A stretch of DNA of 64,000 nucleotides from Toxonevra muliebris. Taxonomy: Eukaryota > Arthropoda > Insecta > Diptera > Pallopteridae. Location: positions 99,819,340-99,883,339 of the forward strand of contig OY829326.1 in the NCBI GenBank assembly GCA_963691655.1, written 5' to 3'. Under the pieces are notes generated by a model. It was not told the DNA's origin, ran no database searches, and worked only from the letters and a program-made list of their open reading frames with translations. Positions 1-11,859 of this stretch are shown here, one piece after another; positions within the stretch are counted from its first letter, which is position 1, and each line of letters opens with the position of its first letter. Made by a program: the position numbers and the translations under genes.

Positions 1-412
1 AAAAGGAGGCAGCTTCTCCTCTAATATTTTATGAGCAATATTTTTCCCAAAGGAGATTTCTTACTTGTGTCAACTATTTGATTTGAAAATTTACACTAAT
101 AAAATATTTTTCAAAAAAATCCCAAAATGGGGAAAATTGTATATAGTAGTTGAAACGGCCCTGAATTCTCTAGTTTTCACTATTAAACGAGCGCTTCACT
201 TCAAGGAATACACTCAATATGAAGAGGGCTTTCAATAACTCGATCGCGGGTAGATAAAACAATAGCAGCGTTCTACTCGTGCAAATGAGCAATAGGAAAC
301 GAATGGAATATATAGCAGTACATGGTTCACTAGCTATATACTTTTGTAATCAGGCCCATTTGGGTGTATGCTGTCGCGGTCATATGAACATGCTTTTGAA
401 AGTGCAAAGAAC

Positions 413-582
413 TGTTTCACTCTGCACCACTAAGAAGCATGCCACCAAGTCCTTGGTCCCCTCCTTCCTCTTGACATCTATAGTAAACAATGTGCAGCCA
501 GCACTGCCCTGAGACTAAACTCCACTCATTTTAGTTTCGTATCTAAAACAATTAGTTATAACCTTGCGGAACCAATCTTTAA
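413..582 (+). pseudogene. Non-LTR retrotransposon ORF remnant, 5' part (left of piggyBac insertion)
   Basis: One frame reads through this stretch and contains a segment like PLDIYSKQCAASTALRL, the kind of sequence found between the reverse transcriptase and RNase H domains of Jockey/I/R1-type non-LTR retrotransposons. It runs into SYNLAEPIF and is cut at the codons TTT AAC, which contain the TTAA target of the next element. The frame resumes as N-D-K-F-D-T-F-I-P-D just after position 2275. Further upstream (about 200-410) the sequence may continue the same ORF but carries frame breaks. It is a dead partial copy. The family assignment rests on recalled resemblance to the RT/RNase H linker, not on a search. 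Confidence 0.6.
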
Positions 583-973
583 CCCTATTCATCCCACGCA
601 GTGACTTTGAGTCACTATTGAAATTAAAATCGTTATATTTTTCAGATTTCTTACTTTTCCACTGGAAGGGCCTAATGTATTCGTTCATTTACCGGTTATC
701 TTCATAAAAATGGATTTATTATTTTGTTTTCCTTTATTAGTCAAAAATCATTGAATAAACAAAAAACTGCGTAAAGTCCCACGTAGTGACTGTGAGTCAC
801 TATATTTATTTGTATATTGTAATAGGTACAGTACCACAAATCAAACCCGAAATAATAGTAGAAAACGATGTGCTTAAATTTGTTTGTAGATGCAGATGTG
901 AGAAAGCATGGCATTTGTCGATTATGGAGAGTTTTGTGATACTTTATACGGCAATTTGATGTTGCGTGCTTAA

Positions 974-1200
974 ATGTCAAGACATAGATTTACCGATTTA
1001 TCGCGTTATTTGGCATTTGATGATAGGACCATGGTATCGGTACTTAGATCGCATCATAAATTTACTTCGATTAGAAATCTTTGAAACTTGGTAAATGAAG
1101 ACGGCTACACAAATATGGTATGAACATTTGGTGGACTTGCGATAGCGGATATTTTACTGTGGATATACTGTATGTATCTAAGGAAGGCAGCGGTAAGAGT
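974..1200 (+). pseudogene. piggyBac-type transposase remnant
   Basis: From the ATG at 974 the frame reads MSRHRFTDLSRYLAFDDR, then HHKFTSIRNL and a stop. This resembles the conserved piggyBac (DDE_Tnp_1_7) stretch with a basic M-S-x-x-R-F start, a (F/Y)L-x-FDD core and a D-K-(F/L)-x-x-I-R motif a little further on. Two in-frame stops follow within 50 codons and no catalytic DDD residues can be followed, so it cannot make an active protein. Its position inside a TTAA-bounded element supports the assignment. The family match is from memory. Confidence 0.55.
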
Positions 1201-1649
1201 TAAATCTTGGCACAGCATGAAGTGGAACAGCTCTGTAAGCCATATGAATGACCAAAGAGAAATATAAATTCCGAAAAATACTTTAAAAGTTTAGAACTGT
1301 CGTAAAGACTGTTCTCAAACCAATTAACTTCTGCTAGTACGTAGCAAAAAATAAATAATTTTCTTTCTAACAAGAATAGAGAAGTAGATAGTAGGATCGT
1401 TAATAAGTTATTTGCAAAAAAAAAAATAATGCTATTAAACAGGTGATTTTTTTTTGTGGTATTCGATGTTAAACTGGAACAACAATGACAGCAGCTGTCA
1501 AATCGTCATCTGAAAGCTCATGTACTAAACTGAAGTCTAGCACAAATTTTCCAATTTCATTTTCAAAATCAGTCGTCTATTACGTTAACGCAACGTTCGC
1601 ACAGACAAAAATATCGTTTGACAAAAGTGCTAACAACGAAGTCATCGTT

Positions 1650-1754
1650 CCTGACTTTTTCTTGTGGGGATACTTCATAAGTCAAGTTTATGCCAATACA
1701 CCAATGCATTACAAATGTAACGTTAACCACCAGTTAAAACGGTTATATCTTTGA
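1650..1754 (+). pseudogene. Tc1/mariner-type transposase C-terminal fragment
   Basis: The frame contains PDFFLWGYFISQVYAN, which matches the region around the third catalytic Asp of mariner-like transposases (a PxDFFLWGY-x-K-x-V-Y pattern). An open frame begins further upstream at 1485, but only this part is recognisable. It lies within the piggyBac-like element at 579-2278, so it is either a nested insertion or was carried along. No terminal repeats of its own were identified. Confidence 0.5.
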
Positions 1755-2278
1755 AACGACAAAAGTTAAAAAAAAGTTTGTTTACGTGAAACGTAAGCCT
1801 TGAGGCCTACTTTCATGTCAATGTAAAAAAAAATGTGGTTTCATGGGATATTTTCGACATATTTCCAAAAATATGCGTACGACTGTAACATTAAAGACCA
1901 AAAAATATATGCCATATATAGTCTCTTGAACAACTTAAGGCCAACAAACGCAACGCAATCGCCAAAATTTCACATGAAACACTTAAAAAGTACAAAATGC
2001 TAAAAATAAGGGCTGAAAGGGGGGAAAGAGAGAAAGGAAGAGCAATTCTGTAAAATCTGCAATAAAAAGTTTTTGTTCCACTACTTGCGTTCAAAGTAAA
2101 TACAGATTACACCTGTATTTTTGGAAATTATATTATTCTTGTTGTGTTTTTATCAGATTATAAAAAATTTTAGAAAAAAATTGAATGAAATGAGAATAGC
2201 CGAGTAATTCTATATAGTGACTCTAAGTTACTACGTGGGAGTAAACATTATAAAATAACGTGGGAAGAATAGGGTTAA

Positions 2279-2880
2279 CGACAAGTTCGATACGTTTATT
2301 CCTGACTGACATGAATAGGAGGATAAGAAGTGGTTTCAAAAGGATTTAATCCACTTCTACACATATTGCTCTAAACTGGATGGCAGAGTAGGAGCTGGGA
2401 TCTTTTATGAAGAGCTTGGTGAAAATATATCTTTTATATAGAACAGGATCAAAGACAAAAAGTATTGGGAGGTCCTCCTTCCAAATATAGAAACAAATAT
2501 TTAAGATAGACATATACCAACACGCTCTTCATCAGTATTGTGACTTGGGTGATTACTGGCCACTGCCCCATTGGAAAATATGCAGAACGACTGGGTCTTT
2601 CATATAGAATTCACTGCAGGATCGAGGAAGAACAGGAAAATATAACTCATCTTCTATGCGAATGTTCAGCTCTGACTCACGTACGAAAGAAACATCTGGA
2701 CAACTTATTCTTCGGTGACCTTAAAGGTTTCACACTTACTTAGCCTCCTAAAAAGTACTTAATAGTTCAAATGGCCTGAAATAGAAGGATAGGGGCTTAG
2801 CTTTCCATCGTATCACTACAGGCCTTGTTAGCCTAAGTGTGCTGGCGCTCGTAGGCAACCATTTCAACCTAACCTAATTT
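2279..2880 (+). pseudogene. Non-LTR retrotransposon RNase H and C-terminal remnant (right of piggyBac insertion)
   Basis: This continues the frame interrupted at 582. From the TTAA the frame reads FNDKFDTFIPD, two stop codons, then DLIHFYTYCSKLDGRVGAG and IFYEELGEN. That is an RNase H start, in which the usual T-D-G-S is here T-Y-C-S, so the first catalytic Asp is lost. A second open piece from 2540 reads WVITGHCPIGKYAERLGL, followed by HCRIEEEQENITHLLCEC, the Cys/His-rich tail typical of Jockey/I/R1-type ORF2 proteins. Stops and frameshifts show it is dead. The end near 2880 is approximate. Confidence 0.7.
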
Positions 2881-5800
2881 GACTCTAAATTGTGCAAAAT
2901 TTTCAGAGCTTCATACCGGATTAGTCTTTCAAGTATATCAAATACTAACATACCTAAAATAATTCACGAATACCCATCTTGTTTTTATTTATGACACAGC
3001 GTAATTGGTAACATAAATGATAAAATCAAATCCACCCAGTAAAGTGATTGCATTCATAGTGTGATCTGCATACTTACTGTGACCTGCATTCAAAGATATA
3101 CATAAAGTCTATTATAGTCTATTCCCAATGCGAAAAAAACAACAACATAAGTATATAGAACGGTAGTGGTAGTTTCTTTATTTGGAATCAAATCTGTAAT
3201 TCTGGGTTATGATTTCAAATATTAGTATCTTATATAGGATATTAAAAGATTAAAAACTATCACTAAGATCACTGATGAGGAATTGTGGCGGATTCCGAAA
3301 CGGCCGTCTGATTTGCCCATCTCTATATACATTGTTGTTGTGATGACTACATTTGTTCATTAAGCCTGTTTATATATAACTTCAGATAACGAAATTAGCA
3401 TGAACTTAAGTCATGACTTTTAAAATTAACCTCCAGATTTAATTTTCATAGTGGCCTAAAAAGATTTTTGGCTTACATCATTCCTATTCCAACACCAATT
3501 CCTACATATTTTTCCCCCAATTTTTATAATAATTACCTAGAACCAATTTAGGATAGAGTTCATATCAGCCATAAAGTTAATCGACTCTCTTCAGTCATAT
3601 GCTTATAGTTCTTAGCTTCAATTGGTCATAAAGAACTATTTTTCGTTTTTAGGCAGACCTACTTATATGTTCATATAAATCGGCTTTAGTTGATCCTACA
3701 CCAAATAAATAATGTTAACCAAATATTGCTATATACCTGTACCCAACACCAGCCATCAGAAGATTTCTTTCCTAGCTAATACACCTTCATCGTTACAGTG
3801 GCCATCAATAATTATTTGCCATCAATAGAAAGAAAATAAATTAAATAATTTTAACATACTAATATCTGTGTTCTTTAGTTTAAGGTTCTTGTGGATACTG
3901 TTCAGCAAATCTCAACAGACTGAGCTAAACTTCAAGGCACAACTTTCATTTGTTTACTTGTCGTAATACGTTAAAAAAAGATAAATTTTCAAAAATATCT
4001 TCATCCAAGGCCTTGACGTAAATATTTTTATTGTCTCTCCAATGTCTCTAACTTAATTTAAAAAAAAAAGTGTGATTTTGATTTGCAATGGCTTTTAGCT
4101 ATTATTTCGAAACAATAAGTAAAGTAATTGAACAGTTTTGTTGCAGTTTTCCCATTTCTCATAAGGAAATGAGATAAAGGTGTTAGCGTTTCATTTTATT
4201 TCATATTTATTTCATTTCAGTTATAGTGGTTCTTAATGAGATTTTTCCATTGATATTCGAAATAACCATTACAAAATATAGCAGTTTTGTTTTGCTAGAA
4301 CAAAGAAGTTTGAGTATAAGGCCATGATTGCATTTAGAATGATTTTTTAATATACTTTTCACTTAAGGTTCAAACCACAAATGTTAGTAACTGTGACTAA
4401 AAACAATCAGTTTTTCTTAGTATTATCATAAATATAAAACTCAAATATTTCAGAAAATGAGATTTTGTAATGAAATTGGTTCAGTGTCTAAAAAATAGTA
4501 GACTTTCTCAGTTCAATTACAGTTTTATTATTTAAATAAGCCAGTTTTTTCAAATACAATGATTTTATATTACAATCTTGTCTGGGATAAATTACAATTA
4601 GTAACGATGACTAAAAACTAAAAGATTTTGTATTACATTCATAGGTAAAAAAAAAAAAGAATTCAAATAAAAAATTCTCATTTCAGTTCCAGGGATTTTT
4701 AATGCAGTTTTTGTAACTATTTGCAAAGTAACAATTGCAATAAGTAGCAGTAGTGAAAAAGTAACAATTATTTTCAGTACCATAAAAAACTTAAAATCTG
4801 AACATAAGACCATTCCATTTCAAATACAATTACTTTTCCATATCATATTCAAAGCATTTGTGTCAAAGTAACAAAATTTGTTTCGTAACAGTGACTAAAT
4901 ACCATCAGAGTTCCCTTTCACTACACAACATATAAAATTAAGATATAAGCTTATCATATAAAAACAGTGATTTGTAATATAATTTTTTCAACTACTTCGT
5001 TTCAAAGTAGCAATATCAATTCAAAACATAAAACGCCAATCCGATTTTTTGCCCAGGTTTTAAAGTAACAATCACAGTTAGTAACAATAACTAAAGTAGT
5101 AGTTTTAAATGCAAGATATTAAATTTCTTGTTACAAAACCAGAAACCAAAAATTAATTATTTAACATTTTTCGAAACACTGTAGGCGTGGCATATCATCC
5201 CCCAACTAAAAAGCAGCGGTATAACCAAGTCGTTTCAGATTGACCAAAATAAACGAGAAATTCCCTCACTAGAATTTTACATGCCACACTTCCCATTCCA
5301 CTTTTTATAGGCAACACTTTGATGATGTTGATGCTGATGATGATTGTTCTACAAAATTCATTTGAGTGCGAAATTCTTTGGCCTTTATTTCACTTCATTA
5401 TTCAAAAATTTAGACATTTATCTACATTGTGTACCCAATCAACTAAAAATTTGTCAACAAAATGCTTTAGTAAATGAACCCACGTAGTCAGTAAACAATA
5501 TGAAGGAATAAACAAATGAATGCATTCAAATAAACAATAAAAAAATAAAGAACAAAACAACAACAAAAAAGGCACAAAAAAGCAAAAATAGAAAATGGTA
5601 GTAGTTGAAAAAAAAAAAAAAAATCTTAAAATAAATATAAATGATTGGTTAAAAAATTGTTCGATTGTTGTTCGAAATTGAAATTAAATTGTGCAAAAAA
5701 ATTTTTAAAATAGCACCAGCTAGGGCATACATTTGTTGTAAGTAATAAAGTAGTATTTGTATATGAAGCTAGTGTAAAAAAAAGGTTCTTGCTCCCTTTT

Positions 5801-6591
5801 TTTTATATATGTATGTAGCTGCTCCTTCACAAATAAACAGAAATGCAAACTTAGGCAAAAATTCGAAAATTTGCATTGAAATGAAAGTAAAAAGCAATGA
5901 TGAAAAAAAAATGTTAAGGCAGGCAGACATAAATACTTTGCTGGTATTGTGTGTATGAAATATTTCTCAGTGTTAGAATAAATTATTTTAAGAAATAAAG
6001 AAGAAGCAGAGAAAGAACACATTTCAATCTGCCCAATAAAAATTTCATTGAATTTTTGCATATCTCATTGGAAATTCTTTTAAAATAATTTACTTTTCTA
6101 GAGCAAAATTTATCCAAGGAGAATTGAAATAAAATTTAAAATTTTTTAATGCAATTTTTGAATACTATTTCTACGAAATTTAGTTTATTTGTATTGTTTA
6201 TCAAAGTGCAAAATGAAATGGTAAATAAGTTAACTAAGAATGAAGCTCTCCAAATAAATTGATATTTAAATATTGGCTCAAAACATTTTATTCTATTTAC
6301 AATATATGAAGTCAGAAGGAATAAAAGGTTCTTAGTGATTTACAGAGGATATCTGAAGAGTTTATTGGCACCGATTAGACCAAATCAGTTGCAGTAAAAG
6401 CTATTCAAGGGCCATATTGTGGCAAACAAACGGAGTCAAAAGCTTTAAGTCAAAGGAAACTAAATGAATCCCGAGGCGTCCTCATTACGCCAAATGCATC
6501 AGTGTTTTTTTTATCTTTTTTTGCAAAATTATCAAAAATAATTTCAGTGCAGTTAATGGTTCTTTTCTACCCTATTTTTTGTTGGATATAT
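2881..6591. other. AT-rich stretch without recognised genes
   Basis: Both strands carry only short frames with no recognisable product. The middle (about 4370-5110) contains a decayed repeat described separately. Poly-A/T runs and an AAC/ACA-rich stretch near 5535-5580 are the other visible features. It could be intergenic or intronic. Confidence 0.5.
4375..5115. repeat. Decayed tandem-like array with a GTAAC-(A/T)GTGACTAAA core
   Basis: Related words recur at irregular spacing of about 195-285 bp: gtaactgtgactaaaaac near 4388, gtaacgatgactaaaaac near 4600, gtaacagtgactaaatac near 4886 and gtaacaataactaaag near 5081. Between them caaagtaacaa recurs near 4724, 4864 and 5062. This looks like an old diverged tandem array, though chance similarity in AT-rich DNA cannot be excluded by eye. 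Confidence 0.35.
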
Positions 6592-6599
6592 TATACGAT

Positions 6600-7635
6600 C
6601 AGTGGCGTGCCTAGCATTTACTGATCAGGCAAGCCCAGTGCATTTTTTGTATCAAACCAAAAAGGCTAAAATTGACAATAAGGATGGAATGCTCAAGATC
6701 CCGATTGAAGCATTCAAGAAGGAATATGGGAGCTCTGTTTGGACTTTACCAACGTTTTTAGACGTGCTAAAATATTGACATTAAAAATACAAAATGAGCA
6801 TATAAATTCAGGAGGTGAACGTAGAAAGGGCATTTTTGAACTTAAATTGATATAGGCTCCGCAAAGGTATCATTTAAAAAACAAATCGTTGAGTGAGATA
6901 CTATTTTTTAAACTAAACGATTATTTCTCTTAATATAAACCATATTAATAAAACTGCAAATTATCAAATATAAGAAAATGTCAACGGAATGAAAAAATCC
7001 AAATTGCAAAGTAACTAAATGTATGGATGTAAATCAATAAGTAAAACTTTTATTTGAAAAACCTTGTTTTGCTTCATTTTTATTTGAACCTGAACCGGAA
7101 CACACTGTTATTTTTTGCTTGAACCTAAACCTGAACACGAACCCAAATTTAACCGGTTCAAAACTCTGCTAAAAACTAATGGCGCAAAAAAATAGGAGTA
7201 AAAGAAAGTGGAGTAAATACTTTCCAAATGCCAAACAAAAACTGAAAGCCAGCTTTTAAGTTCTATATAAAATCATACATAGTAGTAGAAAATTGGTATG
7301 CTGCTACTTTTTAAGAAACCGCACATACTTAAAAAGCTATTGAACTTCCTATAAGAATAAGCGAGATAGCATGCTATGAAAACAAACATTTCCAAATGAT
7401 GAACTGCGATAGCATGAATGCTTGTGTGTATTTTATATAATCCACATTTAATTTTTTATTAGTACATATACGAGCTATTGAAAAACAGGGTAATACAAAT
7501 AAAATTTTTTAAAAGAAAATTATTCTTTCAGTTAAAACAAAAGTAGTAATTTTGTAAGTACATATTATACAAATTTTCAGTTAACAATTCTTAGGCAAGC
7601 CCGGCTTTTGGGCTTATATGGACGTACCGCCACTG
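6600..7635. mobile_element. hAT-superfamily element, non-autonomous
   Basis: The ends are CAGTGGCGTGCCTAGC on the left, and, read inward from the right, CAGTGGCGGTACGTCC. Each end is directly flanked by the same 8 bp, tatacgat (6592-6599 and 7636-7643). An 8-bp duplication with CAGTGG ends is diagnostic for hAT elements. A second inner repeat, aggcaagccc, occurs near both ends in the same sense. The 1.04-kb interior has no transposase I can recognise. Confidence 0.85.
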
Positions 7636-8380
7636 TATACGATCTACATTAATTTCTCTGAGTGTATAAGATATTAGTGAGGATTCATTAAAAAGAAAGT
7701 TGATATAAAAATAGTAGCCTTTGAAAATATAAATTTTGATATCTATGTGCAAATTCATACAACAAAAATTATGAAATTTTATAAAAATATTTTCATGGCA
7801 ATTTCTCTTTTATAGACATATATATATGCATCAGCAACAAGAGAATTTATTTATGGTTGTCATTGCACTCATAAATGCAATAAAATCGATATGATTTGGT
7901 TTAGGTGATTGTATTTATTCCTACTCAATTTTTTTATTTATTTTTGTGGTTAAGTTTTGGATAAAACTCTGCCATTGCGAACTATGAAATTTTTAGTTTT
8001 GATTGAAAATTTTAAACACATATTTACATATGTGAAAAATGTGTCTGTGTGCCTGCTGAAATATGGGATTGACATTTATTGAAACTGATTATATCTCTAC
8101 ATTATATAAAAATCATTTTTTTTTTTGGTTATATCAAAAGGTAGAAGTAAATGTTGCAAATGCTTATTTAATTCAATTATAGACATCAATTTATAACAAA
8201 GAATTCCTATCTTTCAATAAATTAAATATTTTAACTTAATTTTAATTCATTAAAAATTGAAAACAAATTATTAATTTGTTGGTTACCAGAATTATTTTCA
8301 TACTTTCTTGAAATCGTAATGAAAACGGCTGATTTCAACTATATATTTAAAAATAATTTAAATAAAAAATATTTTTAATA

Positions 8381-9304
8381 TACCACGCTTTCAAAATGGA
8401 CTAAAAAGTATAAAATAATTTCTCCTAACCCCATACAGATTCACAACCACATAAAGATTCTTTATCCCATACAGATTGTCTTGAAAATTTGTAACTGAGA
8501 ATTTTAGTATTACGAAAATACTTGTATGATTTAAAACCACAAACGTGGTTCGCATGCAATAGGAAATTGATGGATGAATAGTTCACCGAAATGGCTAGCA
8601 ATTTTATCTCTATCCATATGCGTCCCACGTTTTTCATTTTAAATCATACAAGTATTTTCGTCCTACTAAAATTCACAATTACAAATTTGTATATAAAGGA
8701 TATATAAATACTGTAAATGTTGAAAGTTATTTGCTAAAAGAAATGTTAAATATTTATTTCATCAAACACGTCAAACTCGTCTATTCATACATTTTTGTCT
8801 GCTGGATGTGTTGACAACTGTCGCTGTCACACCATCGGTATTGCACCTCGCTGCTGTTTCTACGATTTTTTGTTTCGATTCCAGCAAGAGCAAATTGCGA
8901 TCTCTTTACAATCTATACTCTGTAAGCGGAACAAAACGAAAAGAAAAGCTCGTTATTGTTTGTTTTTGTTCTCTCTCTCATTTGTCTTTGAATTTGTGTA
9001 TGTATATACATATACATATATTCTACTCCCGCTAAAGCAATGATTTTAACAACGATGAATTCAATGCTTTGATCTATGAAAAAATGGAAAAACTTCCGAT
9101 GCTAATATTTTAAATACTATTATATTTATATACATTTTACATACTTCATATTGCATTGTCTTCCAGTTCTGAACTATATTTAAAATTTCAAGTCTCTAGC
9201 TCATCGGGAAGTTAGTTTAAAATCGATTGCAAAATTTGTACCGAACAGACTGACACAGACAGACAGACAGATACCATTGAAAGCGAGTTGATATAAACGT
9301 GGTA
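8381..9304 (+). repeat. Family R repeat, copy 1 (ends TACCACG...CGTGGTA)
   Basis: The repeat begins taccacgctttcaaaatgg and ends gttgatataaacgtggta, giving short inverted ends. In order it contains a block with two ccccatacag/tcccatacag words, a long palindrome (arms about 8485-8551 and 8628-8694), a block with the word gcaagagcaaattgcgatc, and a (GACA)n run next to the right end. Inverted or partial relatives lie at 14860-15480, 16185-16325, 23500-23600, 62394-62680 and 63541-63660. Short frames inside (8795-9043, for example) are poorly conserved and probably not coding. I cannot assign the superfamily. Confidence 0.65.
8485..8694. repeat. Long imperfect palindrome inside family R copy 1
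   Basis: The left arm contains acgaaaatacttgtatgatt and its reverse complement aatcatacaagtattttcgt lies on the right. The arms continue outward through gaattttagta/tactaaaattc and inward to aacgtgg/ccacgtt. Each arm is about 65 bp around a roughly 75-bp centre. A transcript of either strand could form a long hairpin. Confidence 0.65.
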
Positions 9305-9973
9305 AAAAGACGAGTACTTGCAACAGCATATAAAAATAAAGTGCTTATAAAAATAGAAAAAAACAGGGCTGCTTTTTAAATTACCAAAATTAGCTTTTTA
9401 AGAAAATGTGAAATACTATATAACAACTTCATGGTCAAAAGAAACTTATACTATGCTCCAACTGAGCCAAAATTGCATGACTTAGATAATTTCCGTGGTT
9501 TCGGCTGAAACTGCGTTAAAATGCTCAATTTTGGGATATAAAAATATGTCAAACGAAATCACGCTTTCTCCTACATACTTTTATTTCTTTACTAAATATT
9601 TCTTTTCTCATGGTGATTCTCTTTGTATTCGAAATTCGCGGCCACGCATATTCACCTGGAAATTATTTCACATTCACGTGTGTTCACGCGTTTCAAGTAA
9701 AATTTACGTCACGCGCCCATCTTTATAATGCAGTCGTAGAGAATCGCTAATGGTAGGTTGAACACCAATTTAAAGAATAATTAACAACTCAGTGAAACTA
9801 ACATTACTCAATATGTTTAATTTCACTTTTCTGTAGCAAAGTTAAAAGAAAAAATCAGTGGGACCACGAAGTTTCAGATTTACAACATTTATTCAAAGTG
9901 TATGTGATAAACAGTTGAGCTATAGAATGATGTTAAAAGGTAATGAACATTCGCAAATCCCATACTTACTTAG

Positions 9974-10484
9974 TTGGCACTGCAACCGATGAATATTCTT
10001 CGCCTCCTCAATGAAACTTCCCCAGCCGCCTCTCCTATGTACGCGCTGGCGCCAGTTGGTAAATTCAAGTCCAGTCATGTTCTCCTTTATTTGGTCTTTC
10101 CAACGGATATTCGGTCGTCTTCTACTGCGTGTTCCACTACCGTGGTTCGAATAAAAAACCTTCTTAGCCAGCGAAGTCGCTGAATTTTTTCGCGCTCACG
10201 GCACCATCTAATTCTATACAAGCCGTCCACGCATATCGGACCATAGATCTAGCAAAGTATCTTCCTCTCGAATGAACCTAACAGTTTCTCATTATTAGTT
10301 GTCAAACTCTAAGTTTCAGCGTCATACATTAGGATGGAATGAGGCTTGTAGAATGCTATTTTTGTCCATCGAGGGAAATATTTGTTTCTCAATTGCCTAC
10401 TGAGCCTGTAGTAACACCTGTTCGCAAGAGTTAATCTCCGCTTTGTCTCAATACTGGCATTATTGTTGTTGTTGATGCTGAATC
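9974..10484 (-). pseudogene. Non-LTR reverse transcriptase ORF remnant, C-terminal part
   Basis: On the minus strand the frame reads NASIETKRRLTLANRCYY, then YDAET and NNEKLLGSFERKIL, followed after a frameshift by RRRPNIRWKDQIKENM. These are the features of the C-terminal extension of a widespread insect non-LTR element: the 'YGxE.W' segment, 'FERKxLR', and the 'GRRRxRWxDQ' tail. Several stops and at least one frameshift make it inactive. The ORF is cut at its upstream side by the TTAA-flanked MITE at 10485-10972 and continues at 10973-11060. Removing that MITE gives a continuous F-V-Y-L-R frame. Confidence 0.7.
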
Positions 10485-10972
10485 TTAACCCTCTAGTTCA
10501 CAAATTTTTTATTGACAAAAAAAAAATTGGAATTGTTTAATATTGGCGTAAAAAACATAAACTGATTTAAAAACCCCAAAAAAAACTAATGGGCGTGGTT
10601 TTATGAAGTGAGAGAGTTTATACAAATTTGTTTTAAGTAAGTAAATATTTTATATAAAAAACTCAAATTCTTAGCTATCCATAGCTATTTTTTTTATTTG
10701 GATACTATGACGGGAAGTATTTTATTTATTTTTTTTTTCATTTTTATTCCAAATACAATCAAAATAATTAATTTTCCTATTTTTCACAAATTTTTGACTT
10801 TGAATGTCGCTAACTTCTGTAATACGCATCATAGCTCATAACTGATGCATTTTTTAAAAAGACATTCCCTAAATAATATGATAAAATGTAGCAACAGAAA
10901 ACTGTTATGATGGCAATTCCATCCCTTTTGGTTAAGGCCGTCTAGAGGCGGGCTTGGGAGCTAGAGGGTTAA
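10485..10972. mobile_element. piggyBac-like MITE, copy A (TTAACCCTCTAG ends)
   Basis: TTAA occurs at 10485-10488 and 10969-10972. Inside are the matched ends CCCTCTAGTTC and, read inward from the right, CCCTCTAGCTC. The element is 480 bp with no coding capacity. It interrupts the minus-strand reverse transcriptase remnant exactly at a TTAA: the joined codons read TAC TTA AGA, restoring the old frame. A second, inverted copy lies at 28405-28906 and shares the internal word atgacgggaag in reverse complement. Confidence 0.8.
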
Positions 10973-11060
10973 GTAGACGAAATCCTTGATGAAGTCATCA
11001 GTCAAAAGTATAATTGCCAAAAGTGACATTTGGTCCAAGACGCCGCACAGTGACTATTCC
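10973..11060 (-). pseudogene. Reverse transcriptase remnant, middle part
   Basis: The minus-strand sequence reads RRLGPNVTFGNYTFD and, after a frameshift, D-F-V-Y-L up to the TTAA. That is the segment expected just before the C-terminal domain in the same non-LTR element. It links the piece at 11860-12180 with the piece at 9974-10484. Confidence 0.55.
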
Positions 11061-11859
11061 ATACAACGACGGAACAAAATTAGAAGGAGCTCTCTGATAA
11101 ACTCAATTCTGAAGTCAGTTTTAATTAACCTGGTTTGATTTCGCCACAAACTAAGCTTAAATTTACAAATTTTGTTACATTTGATCTTCAAGAAATTTAT
11201 TTTATTTAGTTATGTTGATATTAGACTTTTCAGAAAGTTCAACATTTTTTATTGGTATTCTTTAGTGCTGGAATAAAAGTGATACTAATGAAAGTAACTT
11301 TTGACTTTTCCATTTTTATTAATTTTTCAATGTGATTGCATACTTTTAGGGTTAACAAACAAATTTACTTCCAATTTCTATAAAAAAAAAAAAGTGTTCA
11401 GACTTATTTTTAAATTGAATTATTTCCTGAGAGCAGAAGATAGCGGACGATGTTTTTGCATATATCGATAAAGAAAGGTGCATTCGCATATTTTCTAGAT
11501 TTTCTCTCCCAAACTTCGTCAGTTTCGTTTCGTATTTTTAAAAATACTCAATTTTAGAAACAATGCAGAATCTTTATTTTTCAGATTTTGACTAAAAAAT
11601 ATTACCAAAAATCTACTGATAAATTTCGAAATCAAAACTGGAACTTTCGGCAGGACATCATTATAAATTTATTTTTCAGATGTTTTTCACACAATGGACT
11701 AAAAAACTAAAATCAAACGATCCAAAATTTTTGAGCTGCTCTTGCACCCACACCTATTATTTTCTCGCCAAGATTTATTGGGGTTTTCTTAGTTTGAGAA
11801 TTATTTTTAAAATAGCATACATTATTTGACATTATGAATTATTTGGATTTTGTCTATGA
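11061..11859. other. Unidentified insertion of about 0.8 kb inside the reverse transcriptase remnant
   Basis: The two reverse transcriptase pieces on either side would be nearly adjacent in an intact element, so this AT-rich block is probably inserted. The words cgcacagtga (near 11045) and tcactgtgcg (near 11868) lie close to its edges in opposite orientation. No coding capacity or clear terminal repeat was found. Confidence 0.35.

Larger units (their letters stand above)
579..2278. mobile_element. piggyBac-like element with TTAA target duplication
   Basis: The element is bounded by TTAA at 579-582 and 2275-2278. Its ends are matched inverted repeats: CCCTATTCATCCCACG on the left, and CGTGGGAAGAATAGGG on the right. 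TTAA duplications next to CCC-starting ends are the hallmark of the piggyBac superfamily. Near the ends lie 17-bp palindromes of the form AGTGACTnTGAGTCACT at about 600 and 784, with a degraded one near 2216. The body is 1.7 kb and holds a decayed piggyBac-type transposase segment plus a mariner-like fragment, so the element is non-autonomous. It sits inside the reading frame of a non-LTR retrotransposon. Confidence 0.8.

Noticed and set aside
5720..6061. 113-codon minus-strand frame
   Set aside because: Phe/Leu/Ser-rich translation of AT-rich DNA without conserved features or a plausible gene context.
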